NCBI RefSeq assembly: GCF_918797505.1
Contig: NC_092794.1
Coordinates: forward strand, 74,933,345 to 74,997,344
Reading direction: 5' to 3'
DNA length: 64,000 nucleotides
From: Bemisia tabaci
Lineage: Eukaryota; Arthropoda; Insecta; Hemiptera; Aleyrodidae
Below the pieces are notes generated by a model that was given only the letters and a program-made list of their open reading frames with translations, did not search any database and had not been told where the DNA came from. How positions within the stretch are numbered: position 1 is the stretch's first letter; every line of letters starts with the position of its first letter. Below, in pieces: positions 10,364-21,378 of the stretch. The position numbers were made by a program, and so were the translations under genes.

Positions 10364-11449
10364 CCCAAGTAGCATGGATTGCAATTTCATTGCAATGGAT
10401 TGTGAGTTGATTGCAATTTTTGCTTGTTGCCTATACGTTCATTTGAAGGCGCTTAAAAAGTTGCAATTTTATTGCAATAAGTTTGCAAGAAATGTAGATT
10501 ATGCTTGTTTTTCAAGGCACTATAAAGACTGCAATTTCGGTGCAATCATGTTGTAACAAATTCACGCCATGTGCCTGGCATCCAATTCTCTAGTTGTTTT
10601 AAAGTTTTTTCGACTTAAATGTCTCACCTACCTAACCCATATAGCCCAACATATTTTGAAAATATTGTCACCTTTATCAAAATATTTTCATGGCAATATT
10701 GTAAGTAAAATATTTTCAAAATATTTTTAAAACATTTTAAAGGAATATTTTGAAAATGTTTACAAAAAATATTTTTAAAATAATTCAAAAATATTGCCTG
10801 TAAACATGCATGTTAAAAATATTCCTTAAGAAAGTTTTGAAAATATTTTTAAGTTCTCAAGTTAGTATGTGGTGTAATTTACACCGGTGTAAATTTAGTG
10901 TGAGTACCTATTACGTGATATCGAAAAAAATAATCAGACAAAAAAAATATGAAAAAAATAAATAACACGAAAAAAAATAAATAATAGGCAAAAGAAAGAA
11001 GCCTGAGAAAAAACGGCGTTAATCAAATCTATGATGAATGTTGAGCCACGCACTGACGCAATGCATGCGATAACAGCCTTAACAGGCGTGATTTCAACCC
11101 TACTCATCATCAGCTCCCCGTAGCTCAGTGGAAGAGTGCCCCGCTATGACTTTCGCGGGTCGGGTTCAAGCCCACTCAAGGGCGTCCGGTATTTTATGCT
11201 GCTAAACCTCGTAGGACATTAGGTAAGCATGGGTTCGAATTATTATAATTTCCCCGGAAAATTTAGGGGTTGAAATTTAAAGGTCGTCAATATTGAAATT
11301 TCTTTGCAAAAAAAAAAATTGCAACTTTTTTACAATGAGGGGGTCAGATGTTGTAAAATAATTGCAATTTTCTTGCAAGAAAGTTGAAATCATCTGGAAA
11401 TTTTATTTCATTTAAATTGCAATTTTTTCGTTGCAAAATGCTACTTGGG
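10364..11449. mobile_element. TA-flanked element with CCCAAGTAGCA ends
   Basis: CCCAAGTAGCAT at 10364 and its reverse complement ending at 11449 are flanked by TA on both sides. Just inside both ends there are repeated TTGCAATTTNATTGCAA palindromes, four or more at the left and about as many at the right. The middle is AT-rich with many AATATTTTNAAAATATT palindromes (10650-10860). A tRNA-like sequence lies at 11113-11185. There is no transposase frame. The short terminal repeats plus subterminal palindromes fit a non-autonomous TA-inserting element. Confidence 0.7.
11113..11185 (+). repeat. tRNA-like pseudogene / SINE head
   Basis: An A box TAGCTCAGTGG (11121-11131) and a B box GGGTTCAAGCCC (11161-11172) have class I tRNA spacing, and the D stem pairs (GCTC/GAGT). 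The anticodon stem CCCGC/GCGGG closes a 10-base loop instead of 7, and the acceptor stem pairs poorly. It is not a functional tRNA. Confidence 0.55.
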
Positions 11450-12452
11450 TAGTATTTAATACAAAACTCTCAGGGGTCTCTGGATACTATGCCACCTCTT
11501 ATCAAGAATGTTTATGCTAATTTTGTTGCTATGTGGTGGTGGGAGAGATAATTTCAAGATTATTTTGGTAAAAGTCGGACAAATATGAGGATGCCAAGTT
11601 TATAAGAAAATCTCACAAACCAAAGTGAACATTGTTTCATGCCTCTGCAATTTTCAGCTTCGGGCTAGGTTCTCGCAAGAAGGTCAGCACAACGCGCTGA
11701 TCAAACTTTTGTGGAATTTCTTGGTAATTTTAGAATGTGTGCCAAAGTCACAGAAAGTATTCCACAAAAATTGCAAATCTGAAAAATCTAGAAAAATAAC
11801 AAGTACCTCTCAGCCTCCGCGCTATTCGCACCCATGCTAATAAATGTTGGAGAATAGAGAACACTTTACCCTCAAAACATTACTCGCACTGATTTTAAAC
11901 TAATGTGTAATTATATGTGTACGATGGTGGATCTGAGCTGTACTTACTTACCAAACTTTGTTGAGCGAAGTTGTTACTTAGGGAAATTCATTAACTGCTG
12001 CCAAGGATTCACAAACTCTGACCTTGATAAATATTTCCGACATATACTTGAGATACAGTCAGATGTTTGGAATTCTGGACATTCAGTTATTGTTCACATA
12101 CAAAAGAAATTGACTAACAAATACAACCGTTTTATATTTACATAACTGCTCAACAGAACATACCGACAGTTGTGATTAGTTTCTCGACAGCACTCTGATA
12201 GCGGTAGGATAGCTAAAGGATCCCTACCCTGCGGCAAAAATGGAGTTGATTGAAATTTTGATTTACATGGTGCTAATGCTGTCAAGACTCAAGACAAAAT
12301 TACACTCCACGCACAGTCAAAGAGTATTTTGATAAGTAAGATTATCCATTAAGGAAGTTGCACAAATCACAAATCAAACCGAAGGACACGGACAAACCAA
12401 GGAGCCAGCCATAGCCAGCTCAGAAACTCGGCAATTCAGTTTCTCTCACTGC
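11450..12452. other. No gene seen
   Basis: AT-rich sequence with only short chance frames. No repeat or motif stands out. Confidence 0.5.
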
Positions 12453-13353
12453 CAGAGATGGAAAGTGAAATTTCACAAGGCCCGAATAAATTTCAAAAAA
12501 ATTGAAATTTGTTGATTTTTCAAAGAAATATTGTTACTAAGCCTCGGAAACGGTTCAGATGATCCTCCTGCTGATGCAGCAGAATATGGCCCACTAATGA
12601 GATGCTACACCCCAAGGAGGGGGCACAAGGGGGGTTTTAGAGAAAGTTAGCCCTAACCTAACCTCCAAACCAAATGTAAACAGACATGTACCCAGCAAAT
12701 CGCGTGGCCGTGGACAAGATTATAAGAACATCACACCCTTTTAGAAACGTTTTACTTTAGTACTTATCCATTTTTGAAACTGAGATTTCCGACTCTAAAA
12801 TATATATGTTGGCAGTTTGGCACTGCTGAGAATAATCTTTATAGTATAATTGTTAAATATGTAGGACATTAAGTTGGTTCAGAAATATACCACTAAAAGT
12901 GCCGTTTTTTAGCATTACAATTTTTAGCATCAATTTCTCCAACGTTTCTCAAATAAAAGTCCCCCCCCCCTCATAAAAAAACTAGTATTTTCATGCCGAT
13001 GCGTGGAGGAAATTGTTCTTGTGGTGGAGCGGAGGCACTCAAGTGTCAATGATGCATTACTTACGAAAATTAAGGACCCATGACTTACATAAGTGACATC
13101 TGACATGACACCGAAATCTTCGTGATAAAAAACTGAGCTGCTGGAAGAGTGGGTGGTGAGGTTAGGTTAGGTCAGGGGGGGCTGAAAAATCTCAATATCG
13201 AGAATCACCGTTTCTAGGCGTTTCTTGGCCTCTTGAATGTATCCTCAAAAGTTTCAATAAATTTCATGAAATTTCGTGAAATTTCATGAAATTTCATGAA
13301 ATTTCACGCGTGAAATTTCACTCGAATAAATTTCATGAAATTTTCCATCTCTG
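12453..13353. mobile_element. 901-bp hAT-type element, 8-bp TSD
   Basis: The ends CAGAGATGGAAA and TTTCCATCTCTG are inverted, and the exact 8-bp duplication CTCACTGC occurs at 12445-12452 and 13354-13361. CAGAG-type ends with an 8-bp TSD are characteristic of hAT elements. Subterminal GAAATTTCAT repeats occur at both ends. The body has no transposase, so it is non-autonomous. The GGTTAGGTTAGG at about 13156 is part of its interior. Confidence 0.88.
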
Positions 13354-14288
13354 CTCACTGCAAAAGGTGGAACCATCCAAAGTACCGTCAATGTTAAGTT
13401 GAAGGGGTGAATTACTTATTTAAAGAGTGCTAAGTCATTTTGGGACTTTTTCGAAGAGATTTAAAGGAAAAAATTGGAAAATGCTCAACTATAAAATGAA
13501 CGTAAACAATCCGGCATTGTATCAAAGCTGACGCACAAATGAAACAAGCGCTAAACACAAGGGTAAAAAGTACATACGTAAATTGATTTTGTTTTATAAG
13601 GAAAATGGTGAAAAAGTTAGGAAATTCATATTGGAAATTGAAGCTTTAAGATATAAAGAACTTCAGATAATTAATACAGTTTATTTAGAAACGGAGTTAA
13701 AGAAGGCAAAGTTAAGGAAACTCAGAAGGAACAGGGTATTTTGTAGGAGAGGGTTGGTATGTCTAGAATTGAATCGACGTATCGACGTATCGAACAGCGA
13801 CTATCGATAGTCTCGAAAAACCCCTGTAAAATACGCACTAACTAGCTGCTCCGGACGCCCTACGGGCGCCCTCCACAGATAGCAATGGTGGTGCAGTACC
13901 TTAATTGGAATCGGAGCAATTAGTTGAATCTACTTAATAATGATGAATAAAATGTCTGTAACAATACGTGTTGTTAGCAATACGCAATACTGCAGTTAAT
14001 AAGTCAGGGTCAGTCAAGCCGCAGAGAATAAGATGCCAGGATATCAAGAAGCTGTGAGGCGGAGCAGCCGAGGGATGGCAAAGGAATGTGGGTGGCGAGT
14101 GACGAACTGACGAACGACGATGCGACCCAAACTTCCTTCTTTGAGGTTGGTGGAGGAGAGCTATACGAAAGAAAACGGAGATAGCCGAAAGAACGTGGTG
14201 GGAGGGGTGGCTGAGACCCTAGAGGGGGTATCTAGGGACGGGCAAGCAGGTAGCGGCCGGATGACCGCTCAAAACAGCTGAACTTTAC
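13354..14288. other. No supported gene
   Basis: A 75-codon Lys/Arg/Leu-rich frame at 13583-13810 resembles nothing with confidence. A palindromic ACTATCGATAGT at about 13800-13811 contains TATCGATA, the DREF-type promoter motif of Drosophila, but no gene start is evident beside it. Confidence 0.35.
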
Positions 14289-14810
14289 TCGTCGATAAAA
14301 GTAAGAAAATTTGAGAAAATCGAAAAAACAATTACAGCCTGCAAATCTACAGATCAGAAGCTTTCATTTAAAAAAAACCCCATGCAAATCGGTCCGGTGG
14401 TTCTCTCAAAGTTAATGTCCCAAAATGCGGACTTTAGTCTGAATAAATGGGAGAAAATTTGAGCCCAGCTAAACTTCACTCGTCGATAAAAGTAAGACAA
14501 TTTGAGAAAATCGAAAAAACGATCACAGCCTGTAAATCTACAGATCACAGGCTTTCATTTAAAAAAAAACCCCATGCAAATCGGCCCGGTGGTTCTCTCA
14601 AAGTTAACGTCCAAAGATTCGGACCTCCGTTTTAATGCATCGAAGACAATTTTAGAAAATTATGGGAGAAAATTTGAGAAAATCGAAAAAACGATCACAG
14701 CCTGCAAATCTACAGCTCAGGGGCTTTCATTTAAAAAAAATCCCATGCAAATCGGTCCGGTGGTTCTCTCAAAGTTAATGCCCCAAGATTCGGGACTTTG
14801 CATTTTAATA
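14289..14810. repeat. Three degenerate tandem units of 170-190 bp
   Basis: The phrase TTTGAGAAAATCGAAAAAAC recurs at about 14311, 14502 and 14674 (offsets 191 and 172). Each is followed by an ACAGCCTG-AAATCTACAG block and CCATGCAAATCGG-CCGGTGG. The frames crossing the units are by-products. Confidence 0.85.
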
Positions 14811-15029
14811 TATAGGATACGATAAGCGGTTACATCAGATCTTATGGGAGCGCACTCACACATACAAAAAATCGCTCTTTCAAGCGATTTTTTACAAAAG
14901 AACAGAGGAAAATCTCACTAGCGATCGAGATTTTACGAGATTTTACATTGATTAAACGGCCCAGGGTGAAAGGAAAGTTCTCTCCAGTTGATCACTGGGA
15001 GAACAAAAAAAAATTGAGGTTAGGGTCCC

Positions 15030-15350
15030 CGGTCCCCCTCCGGGTTTTGCCGACTGGCGACTTGGACGGTCAACCGTTGGAATTCGGCGGTTTACCTCGA
15101 ATCGATTTGGAGCGCCGCGCCGGAAAAAATAGTTTTGATTGACACAAACGGCGAGCAGGAATAGATATATCGAAAATTCCGCGCGCGGAACAGATTTGAA
15201 GCGGCGCGCCGACAAAAATAGTTTTGACACAAACGGCGCAAATATATCGAAAACCGGCGCGGAATCCGGAAATTCAGAGATTTAAACCGGTTTTTTCTTT
15301 CCGCGCGCCAGAAAAAATTCCGCGCGCGCAAGAAAGGGGTTTTGACACTA
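15030..15350. repeat. CpG-rich degenerate repeats
   Basis: GCGCGCCG-AAAAATAGTTTTGA and ACACAAACGGCG phrases recur two to three times at roughly 75-bp spacing. The first part (15040-15105) is an inverted copy of 23057-23121, so it belongs to a dispersed repeat. Confidence 0.6.
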
Positions 15351-15362
15351 ACGGCGTCCCAT

Positions 15363-15491
15363 AGCAACGTCAAAACATACCCTACCTATTTGAAATATGC
15401 GAGAAACGGGGAGGGGGGGTACCGGATACTATGGTACCCCCCTCCCCGTTTCTCGCATATTTCAAGTAGGTAGGGTATGTTTTGACGTTGC
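15363..15491. repeat. Short hairpin with ~60-bp arms
   Basis: GCAACGTCAAAACATACCCT at the left is matched by its reverse complement at the right, around a GGATAC centre. It is nearly perfect. The following 280 bp match the 35490-35770 part of the element at 35297-37746. Confidence 0.9.
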
Positions 15492-15770
15492 ATTCCAAAT
15501 TTATGGCCAAAAACAAGAACTTTGTGCTCTATATGCACTTTCTTCCTAAGTCCCTATTATTTGGAGTTACGGGGAATTTTGGGGCCTTTCTTGCGCGAAT
15601 TTCAATTGGAGACGGTAGGTGTCAAAATTATCCGATTTTCAAAATTTAAAAGTCTCCTAAGAGAAGAGATCAATAAATTTTTGTTGATGTGCCACATGAC
15701 TCCTGTTAACCCAAAATCATGGGGACCACGACCCCCCAAAATTTTGGGACTTTGGTGAAAAGAAGCAATT
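15492..15770. repeat. Fragment related to the 35297-37746 element
   Basis: Shares TATGGCCAAAA, AGTCTCCT-AGAGAAGAG and TTGATGTGCCACA-GAC-CCTGTT blocks, in the same order, with 35510-35760. Confidence 0.75.
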
Positions 15771-16055
15771 TAAAATATCTTGATAATAATAAAATACATT
15801 CTAAAAAAATGTTTCAAATGTGTATATTTTATGTATATTTTCATATTCTGTTACAGTAAATAATGTGTGCATAAGAAATTGTTATTAATAGCATCAGTCT
15901 GCTTGCGCGCAACTTGCACCAGACGTCTTAATTCAAACTTCGCGCTCCTCAAGGTCCCACTAGTACGTCATCAACATGGCGCCGAATTGGGTGATTGTAC
16001 CAACCTCCTTTTAATCAACCTTGGGATTGAGCGTTTTTGCTGGAGTACCTGTATA

Positions 16056-16919
16056 AGGTGCGTTGTTAAATTACTTTTGCTGCCCAACAAAAATGGCCGA
16101 ATCTTAGCAGGATTGACGTCAGCTCAACAGACGGGAGAAAATCGAGGTGTCGTGGTTAAATTCCCGTTGGATTCTGCGGATTTGGAGGTTAAGTTTTGTT
16201 GAAATTTAAGCAATTGCAAGTCAGTCTGGTGACGAACATGTGGCGAAGAAGTGCGAAAAAATGGCGGTTATGGATGTAAACAATAACATTACACCAATCC
16301 AGCAAACTCGGCAGCGGTCCACAGCAGCCGAAAACCTCGCTGAGCAGTTGGGCAGTTTGCTGAGCAGCCATCTTGAAAAACGGGTATATCCACCAGAATT
16401 TACCAACGCTTTCGTTGAGCTCAACGCTCAGCTAGAGTCCCTTTATACCCAGAGTTAAGACAACTCACTTTTGGTTCGGCTGAAAGTGGCCTAAAAAAAA
16501 ATCCAATTCTGATTGGTTCTCGCTCATGGAGGCCGAAACGAGTGCACCAAGATGGCGGTACCTCGAATGTGAACAAGAATAATGAAAATATCACCTAATT
16601 GTGGTTTATCAAGAGTAAATTGTCATTTCCATCGGTCCAAAATGAAAAGAGATTAAGAAATTATTCACAAACTAATCTCATTTTCTTTTTAATTGATCAA
16701 TTTGTTGATGTTGTTGTTTTTGTGTGACAGACATCGCAGGATTCCTGATCCTTATTCCTCAATATCGTTCGTTTGGGTGCACTCGTTTCGGCCTCCATGG
16801 CCAGCCAAGGCCGGCTGCCAGTCAGCTGATAATCGAGTTGTCTTAACTCTGGGTATAAAGGGACTCTACGCTCAGCGGGTAATTTTCGTTGGGCAGTTGT
16901 GGACTTTAACAACGCATCT
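16056..16919. mobile_element. Second-level insertion with GGTGCGTTGTTAAA ends
   Basis: AGGTGCGTTGTTAAA at the left and TTTAACAACGCATCT at the right are inverted repeats that continue through GCCCAAC. TATA borders both sides, consistent with a 2-4 bp TA-type duplication. It carries a 72-codon frame (16240-16458) that, apart from the third-level insertion, would run on into this element's right end. That protein is not recognised. Confidence 0.75.
16433..16868. mobile_element. Third-level hAT-type MITE, 8-bp TSD
   Basis: The ends TAGAGTCCCTTTATACCCAG and their reverse complement are flanked by the exact duplication CGCTCAGC (16425-16432, 16869-16876). A second inverted block (ATGGAGGCCGAAACGAGTGC) lies further inside at both ends. 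It is 436 bp and non-coding. It shares the TAGAG start with the outer element, so one transposase type may have served both. Confidence 0.9.
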
Positions 16920-17354
16920 ATAGCGAGAGTATAGACAGATGTGAAACTCCGAAAATCCATCAGGCCTTCACCGATGTCTCCGCGAATAAAGTTAGGGCCC
17001 AGATATGCAGCCAACCTATGAACTTCAATTACCCAGAACGATTTACTAATATTATTGTTACGAACCGTCGTTTATAAAGCACGTATTTGACTCAGTTTTT
17101 GCATAAATTTACTCATTTTTGCGGAAGAACGCTCGTTTCTGTACATTCTTGGCCATCTTGGTTAGAATCGGAATTCGCAGACTCTGCAAACTGGCAGTGA
17201 AATTTTGTGTGTCAGAAGTTGGTTAGAAGGATGGCTGCACTTTTGGGCCCTAAGACCTCCATGAAGCGATCTGTCCATATTCTCGCTATACAGGTACTCT
17301 AGTTTTTGCAGGCAAAGACCCTCTTACGATGAGCAGCCGAGCAGGGCCTCCGTA

Positions 17355-17787
17355 TCCAAACACTCTGACAAAATCCAAACACTCTGACAAAATCCAAACA
17401 CTCTGACAAAATCCAAACACTCTGACAAAATCCAAACACTCTGACAAAATCCAAACACTCTGACAAAATCCAAACACTCTGACAAAATCCAAACACTCTG
17501 ACAAAATCCAAACACTCTGACAAAATCCAAACACTCTGACAAAATCCAAACACTCTGACAAAATCCAAACACTCTGACAAAATCCAAACACTCTGACAAA
17601 ATCCAAACACTCTGACAAAATCCAAACACTCTGACAAAATCCAAACACTCTGACAAAATCCAAACACTCTGACAAAATCCAAACACTCTGACAAAATCCA
17701 AACACTCTGACAAAATCCAAACACTCTGACAAAATCCAAACACTCTGACAAAATCCAAACACTCTGACAAAATCCAAACACTCTGAT
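17355..17787. repeat. Minisatellite, 19-bp unit, about 22.7 copies
   Basis: The unit TCCAAACACTCTGACAAAA repeats head to tail without visible variation. Because 19 is not a multiple of 3 and the unit has no stop on the minus strand, all three minus frames stay open and give long repetitive peptides with a 19-residue period. These are artefacts of the repeat. Uniform units point to recent expansion or ongoing homogenisation. Confidence 0.97.
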
Positions 17788-17987
17788 TACCTGATGCCAA
17801 CTCCGAAGGTTCCTCGGAATAGGGACCTACGAGAGATAAAGTTCCCTTCAAGTAATAGCCCGTTTTAAGGAACGAGGAATAGCCTTCCTTGTTGAGTCCT
17901 GTTTATTCTTGATGGATGCGAAATCCACCAGTACATGTGGTCTACATGTGTTTTTGTTTACGTTCTTCTGTCTTCGTGGTTCTCGCA

Positions 17988-18620
17988 CAGAGTTGCTAAA
18001 AGAAATTTCATCGAATGAAATTTCGTGAAATTTCTTTTTTCCCCATGAAATTTCTTTCGACCGACAAAATGTCAAATATGCTTGTTTTTTCAAACAGAAT
18101 TTGTTTTTATTTTTAAAGAGAATAGTGTTCGTCAATTAGACCAATTGGAGCTACTTATTTATCAAATATTTACTATTTAAAAAAAGAAATACGTTAGCTA
18201 AGGAAACTGTTAGTTTCTGAAAAATCATTTAAATTGTTACAAGGATAGTTTAAGATCCCTCCCTCGCTTTTGTACCAAAAAAGGATAGACTATTAGGGGG
18301 AACTAGGATTCTTTATAGTTGAGAACTTTGTTATGTTCCAAATATGAAAGCTAACGTCTTACTTTATCCGTAAAATTTATTTTGGTGTTCAACCGGTACG
18401 GCTGTGTGTTTAACCAAGATTTGAGAAAAAAATTCAAAATTATGTTTTTGCTGTTTTACTCAACTTTCTGGGCATTTCTAAAGTTCCCTTTCACAGTTTA
18501 CCACGTGTGTATAAAGGGAATTAAGGAGATTCATAAGTTTCTAGGGTTTAATCCTGCATTCTGAGTGTTATATGAAATTTCTGGAAATTTCCTCATGAAA
18601 TTTCTTTTTATAATTTTTCA
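17988..18620. repeat. GAAATTTC-rich repeat, copy 2 (hairpin-free)
   Basis: The inverted counterpart of 7548-7972 / 9128-9210. CAGAGTTGCTAAAAGAAATT at 17988 resembles the terminus of copy 1. Around 18215-18230 the sequence is continuous where copy 1 carries the TTAA hairpin, so it serves as the empty site. Confidence 0.7.
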
Positions 18621-20414
18621 TTTTTGTAAAGATGTAGCAATTTCTATTGCTCTCAGGAGGAAAATTAAGAATATCAGAGATACCATATGCTGCAGAAGTA
18701 AGGGAAGTCAGGAAAGGTTGTAATAACATAAAGAATCAGCGCTGATCGCGGCGATTAATCGCTAGGTGTATAAGTAATCGCACTGATGGTCTCTGTTGAT
18801 TGTATTGCGTTGAGCGATGCGACCCGAACCAACCCAATCGCGGCGATTAATCGTCGTGTGTATCTAGGCCTTATGCTCTGTTGCTTTCTCCTCTCCTCTA
18901 CTCTTTGCTCATAATGGCGCCAAGCACAAATTTCACTCTCGGAGAAAAATTAAACTGCTCAGCTCAGGGAATTGACCTTTTTGATCGAGATTAAATTTCT
19001 AAAAGAGTTCAAACCAAGTCCTAACCAGGGTAATTCTCAAAATTCTTTGGCAAGATATTTTTCTGACATAATTTAAGGATTAAGGAGGGAAAATCTTTAG
19101 CATTTCTGGAGAAATCACAAGCTTGTGTGGGGGCCCCCCCAGCTTTCTGAGGCATTGAAATCAAATCCTAAACGTACCTACCTATTTACATTTTGAATTT
19201 TGATGGAAAATAAGGGGGGGCTTCATTTATATCTGAGCCATGAGGATGCCAGATGATAAGGGATGAGTTTGAGGATTTTTGCGCATAGCAGAGGTGCACA
19301 AAGATGTTTTCAGGAGCATTGGGGGAACTAGTTACCTAGGGGGGGGGGGGGAGGGAGAGAAATATTACCCTCTCCTGACTTCAAGAAATATGAGGGCTTT
19401 TGCTAAATTAGCTGTGTTGCCAGACTTTCATTGTGGAATTTATAATTCTACCAAAAATATCTCCATGTGAAGATGAACCATCAAGCTAAAAATTTAACTC
19501 AGCATTCGCACAAATTTATCAATTTTTTTTTGGCACAATGGTACAACTTCTAGAAAACATCCTGTTAAAGGTAACGAGGCACTTAGCATATTTCTTGAAA
19601 AATTTTCTAAAAAAATATCTTTGCACATTTCTGCTTTTGATAACTTATACCTACAAAAGTACATAACGATCCAAAAAGTGGTGAATTTTATACCAGTCAG
19701 GCATCAAGGGGTGAAATATGGGAGCATAAATAAATAGCATTAGGTACCTAAGATGACATTTGAATCAGTGAGTTCGAAAATACAACAACTCGGAAGAAAA
19801 ATTGTTCAGGAAACACCTAAAACTTCGCAGCGGGCAAGGAAGTTATAGTTTAAGAAAAAAAACCTTTTTGGAGCCAAAGGACGCAAAAAGTACTCTAGAG
19901 ACTATTTGTAAAGCACCAAGTTTCAGATACTGATTTTTCATAGTCTGCCCTGAGAAATGTATGTTTTTTGACCTGAATAACGCTTGAATAATTAAATAAC
20001 TTGTTGGCACAAGGTATACTGAACCGAAAAAAGAAAACCGCATGATCGGATGGTCACCCATTTCCCTTGATCGGCCAAAATTGGTATTTCCAATGAAATA
20101 ATTCGATTCTTCCCTTTTCCCGTCGCTGTTTTCGAGCACTTCGATTGCAATTTCGAAATATCCTTTTGCGTGCAGATGCTTCTACTTATCCATAAGTGTC
20201 GCTAAACCGTAAAAAGGTGAAAATCGAAAATAACCCGTGTTGGAGTGTTTCCAAACTCATACTGATTCATTCTCCATTATTATTGGAAACATGATTACTT
20301 GAATGGATTGAATTGGATTGAATGGAATATAAGGTGGGGAGGCGGCAGATGATAGGGTGGGTTAGAGTAGGTAGAGTGCTCGAACTGCTCTGAGTTTCCG
20401 TCGCGCCACGCAGC
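18621..20414. other. No gene seen; two GCGGCGATTAATCG motifs
   Basis: ATCGCGGCGATTAATCG occurs twice in direct orientation (about 18747 and 18836), 89 bp apart, possibly the ends of a small degenerate element. A G-run of about 12 is present near 19341. No coding region is supported. Confidence 0.45.
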
Positions 20415-20483
20415 CATCTTGCCCACAGATTAGTCCAGATCGCTAACATCGGCGGAAGAGCGTGAGTAGCTTTGTGAGCGCCA

Positions 20484-21222
20484 TTGGCGGGAAAATCCAT
20501 GGGCATTTAAAACTAGGAACCAAAACTGAAATTTTGGCTATTTTCAGCAGATTTTCGGCGGGAGAATACTTCTTTTTCAGATTTTTGTGGGATGAAACGT
20601 TCCGAAGAATTCAAGAATTAGTTTTCTTATGAGAATTTATGTGGTTCAATATTTCCAGATTAAATAATTAAGGTGGAAATAAATAAAGAAGGAGAATTAA
20701 TTAAAATACGAGTAAACAAGGCTAAAAATTATTGAAACACTAAAAGGTAAGACGTTTCGAGCTGCTTCCAGCTCATTTTCAGCTGCAAAAACGCATAAAA
20801 ACAGGTAAAAAATTGAGTGGCGACCTGACCTCAGCTGTTATCACGTAACCACTCATAATAACGGCTGGGGTCAGGTCGCCACTCAATTTTTTACTTGTTT
20901 TTATGTGTTTTTGCAGCTGAAAATGAGCTGGTAGCAGCTCGAAACGTCCTGCCTTTAAGTGTTTCAATAATTTTTAGCCTTGTTTACCCGTATTTTAATT
21001 AATTCTCCTTCTTTATTCGTATAATCGGGCTATGTTTTTGTGCTTTATCGGTGGAAATAAACAAATCAGAGTTCATCAGTATACTGAGTAGATGACATTA
21101 TTGAAAAAATTTGCAGATTATAATATATCATATTTTTGAAGTTTAAAGCCTTAGAAACCGAAAATTAAAGCAAAATCCTGCCAAAATGAGACTTTTGGTT
21201 CCTAGTTTTGAATTCCCGCCAG
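20484..21222. mobile_element. Inverted-repeat element with an internal hairpin
   Basis: TTGGCGGGAA...AAAACTAGGAACCAAAA near the left is matched inverted near the right (GGTTCCTAGTTTTGAATTCC). The internal hairpin 20682-21017 has arms of about 155 bp. Direct copies of GGTGGAAATAAA at about 20673 and 21050 suggest that the hairpin arrived later with a duplication. Confidence 0.6.
20682..21017. repeat. Hairpin with ~155-bp arms
   Basis: AATAAAGAAGGAGAA at 20682 pairs with TTCTCCTTCTTTATT ending at 21017, and pairing continues inward to about 20840 / 20860 with few mismatches. The small frames inside are mirror images. Confidence 0.92.
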
Positions 21223-21378
21223 GCCCCCATGAGAGCAGTTAATTGCTACCAACTGTTGTAAGAATATTGAAACAGAATACTTAGCATAACAGTACTTGAT
21301 AAAATCTTATTTGATCAAAAACCATTATTACACATTACTATTTACACTTTTTTCAAGCTTTATAATCAGATTCAATAG

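Larger units (their letters stand above)
16041..17301. mobile_element. hAT-type MITE with two nested insertions
   Basis: The outer ends TGGAGTACCTGTATA and GCTATACAGGTACTCTA are inverted. The exact 8-bp duplication GTTTTTGC flanks it (16033-16040, 17302-17309). The right half (16919-17301) matches the uninterrupted copy at 25075-25459. It is split after position 16055 by the element 16056-16919. It is non-coding. Confidence 0.88.

Noticed and set aside
11113..11185. Functional tRNA gene
   Set aside because: The anticodon loop has 10 bases and the acceptor stem pairs poorly, so it was kept only as a tRNA-derived pseudogene.
13156..13170. GGTTAGGTTAGG as insect telomere repeat
   Set aside because: Only two units, and they lie inside the hAT-type element 12453-13353.
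13583..13810. 75-codon basic frame as a transposase fragment
   Set aside because: The Lys/Arg-rich text gave only a vague impression of a nuclease N terminus; no motif supports it.
13800..13811. DREF-type TATCGATA promoter element
   Set aside because: A lone palindromic 8-mer without a neighbouring gene start is not enough.
17355..17787. CRISPR-like array
   Set aside because: Units follow each other directly with no unique spacers, in a eukaryotic context.
17286..17851. Three overlapping minus-strand frames of 160-175 codons with a periodic sequence
   Set aside because: They are simply the three readings of the 19-bp minisatellite; no non-repeat domain is present.
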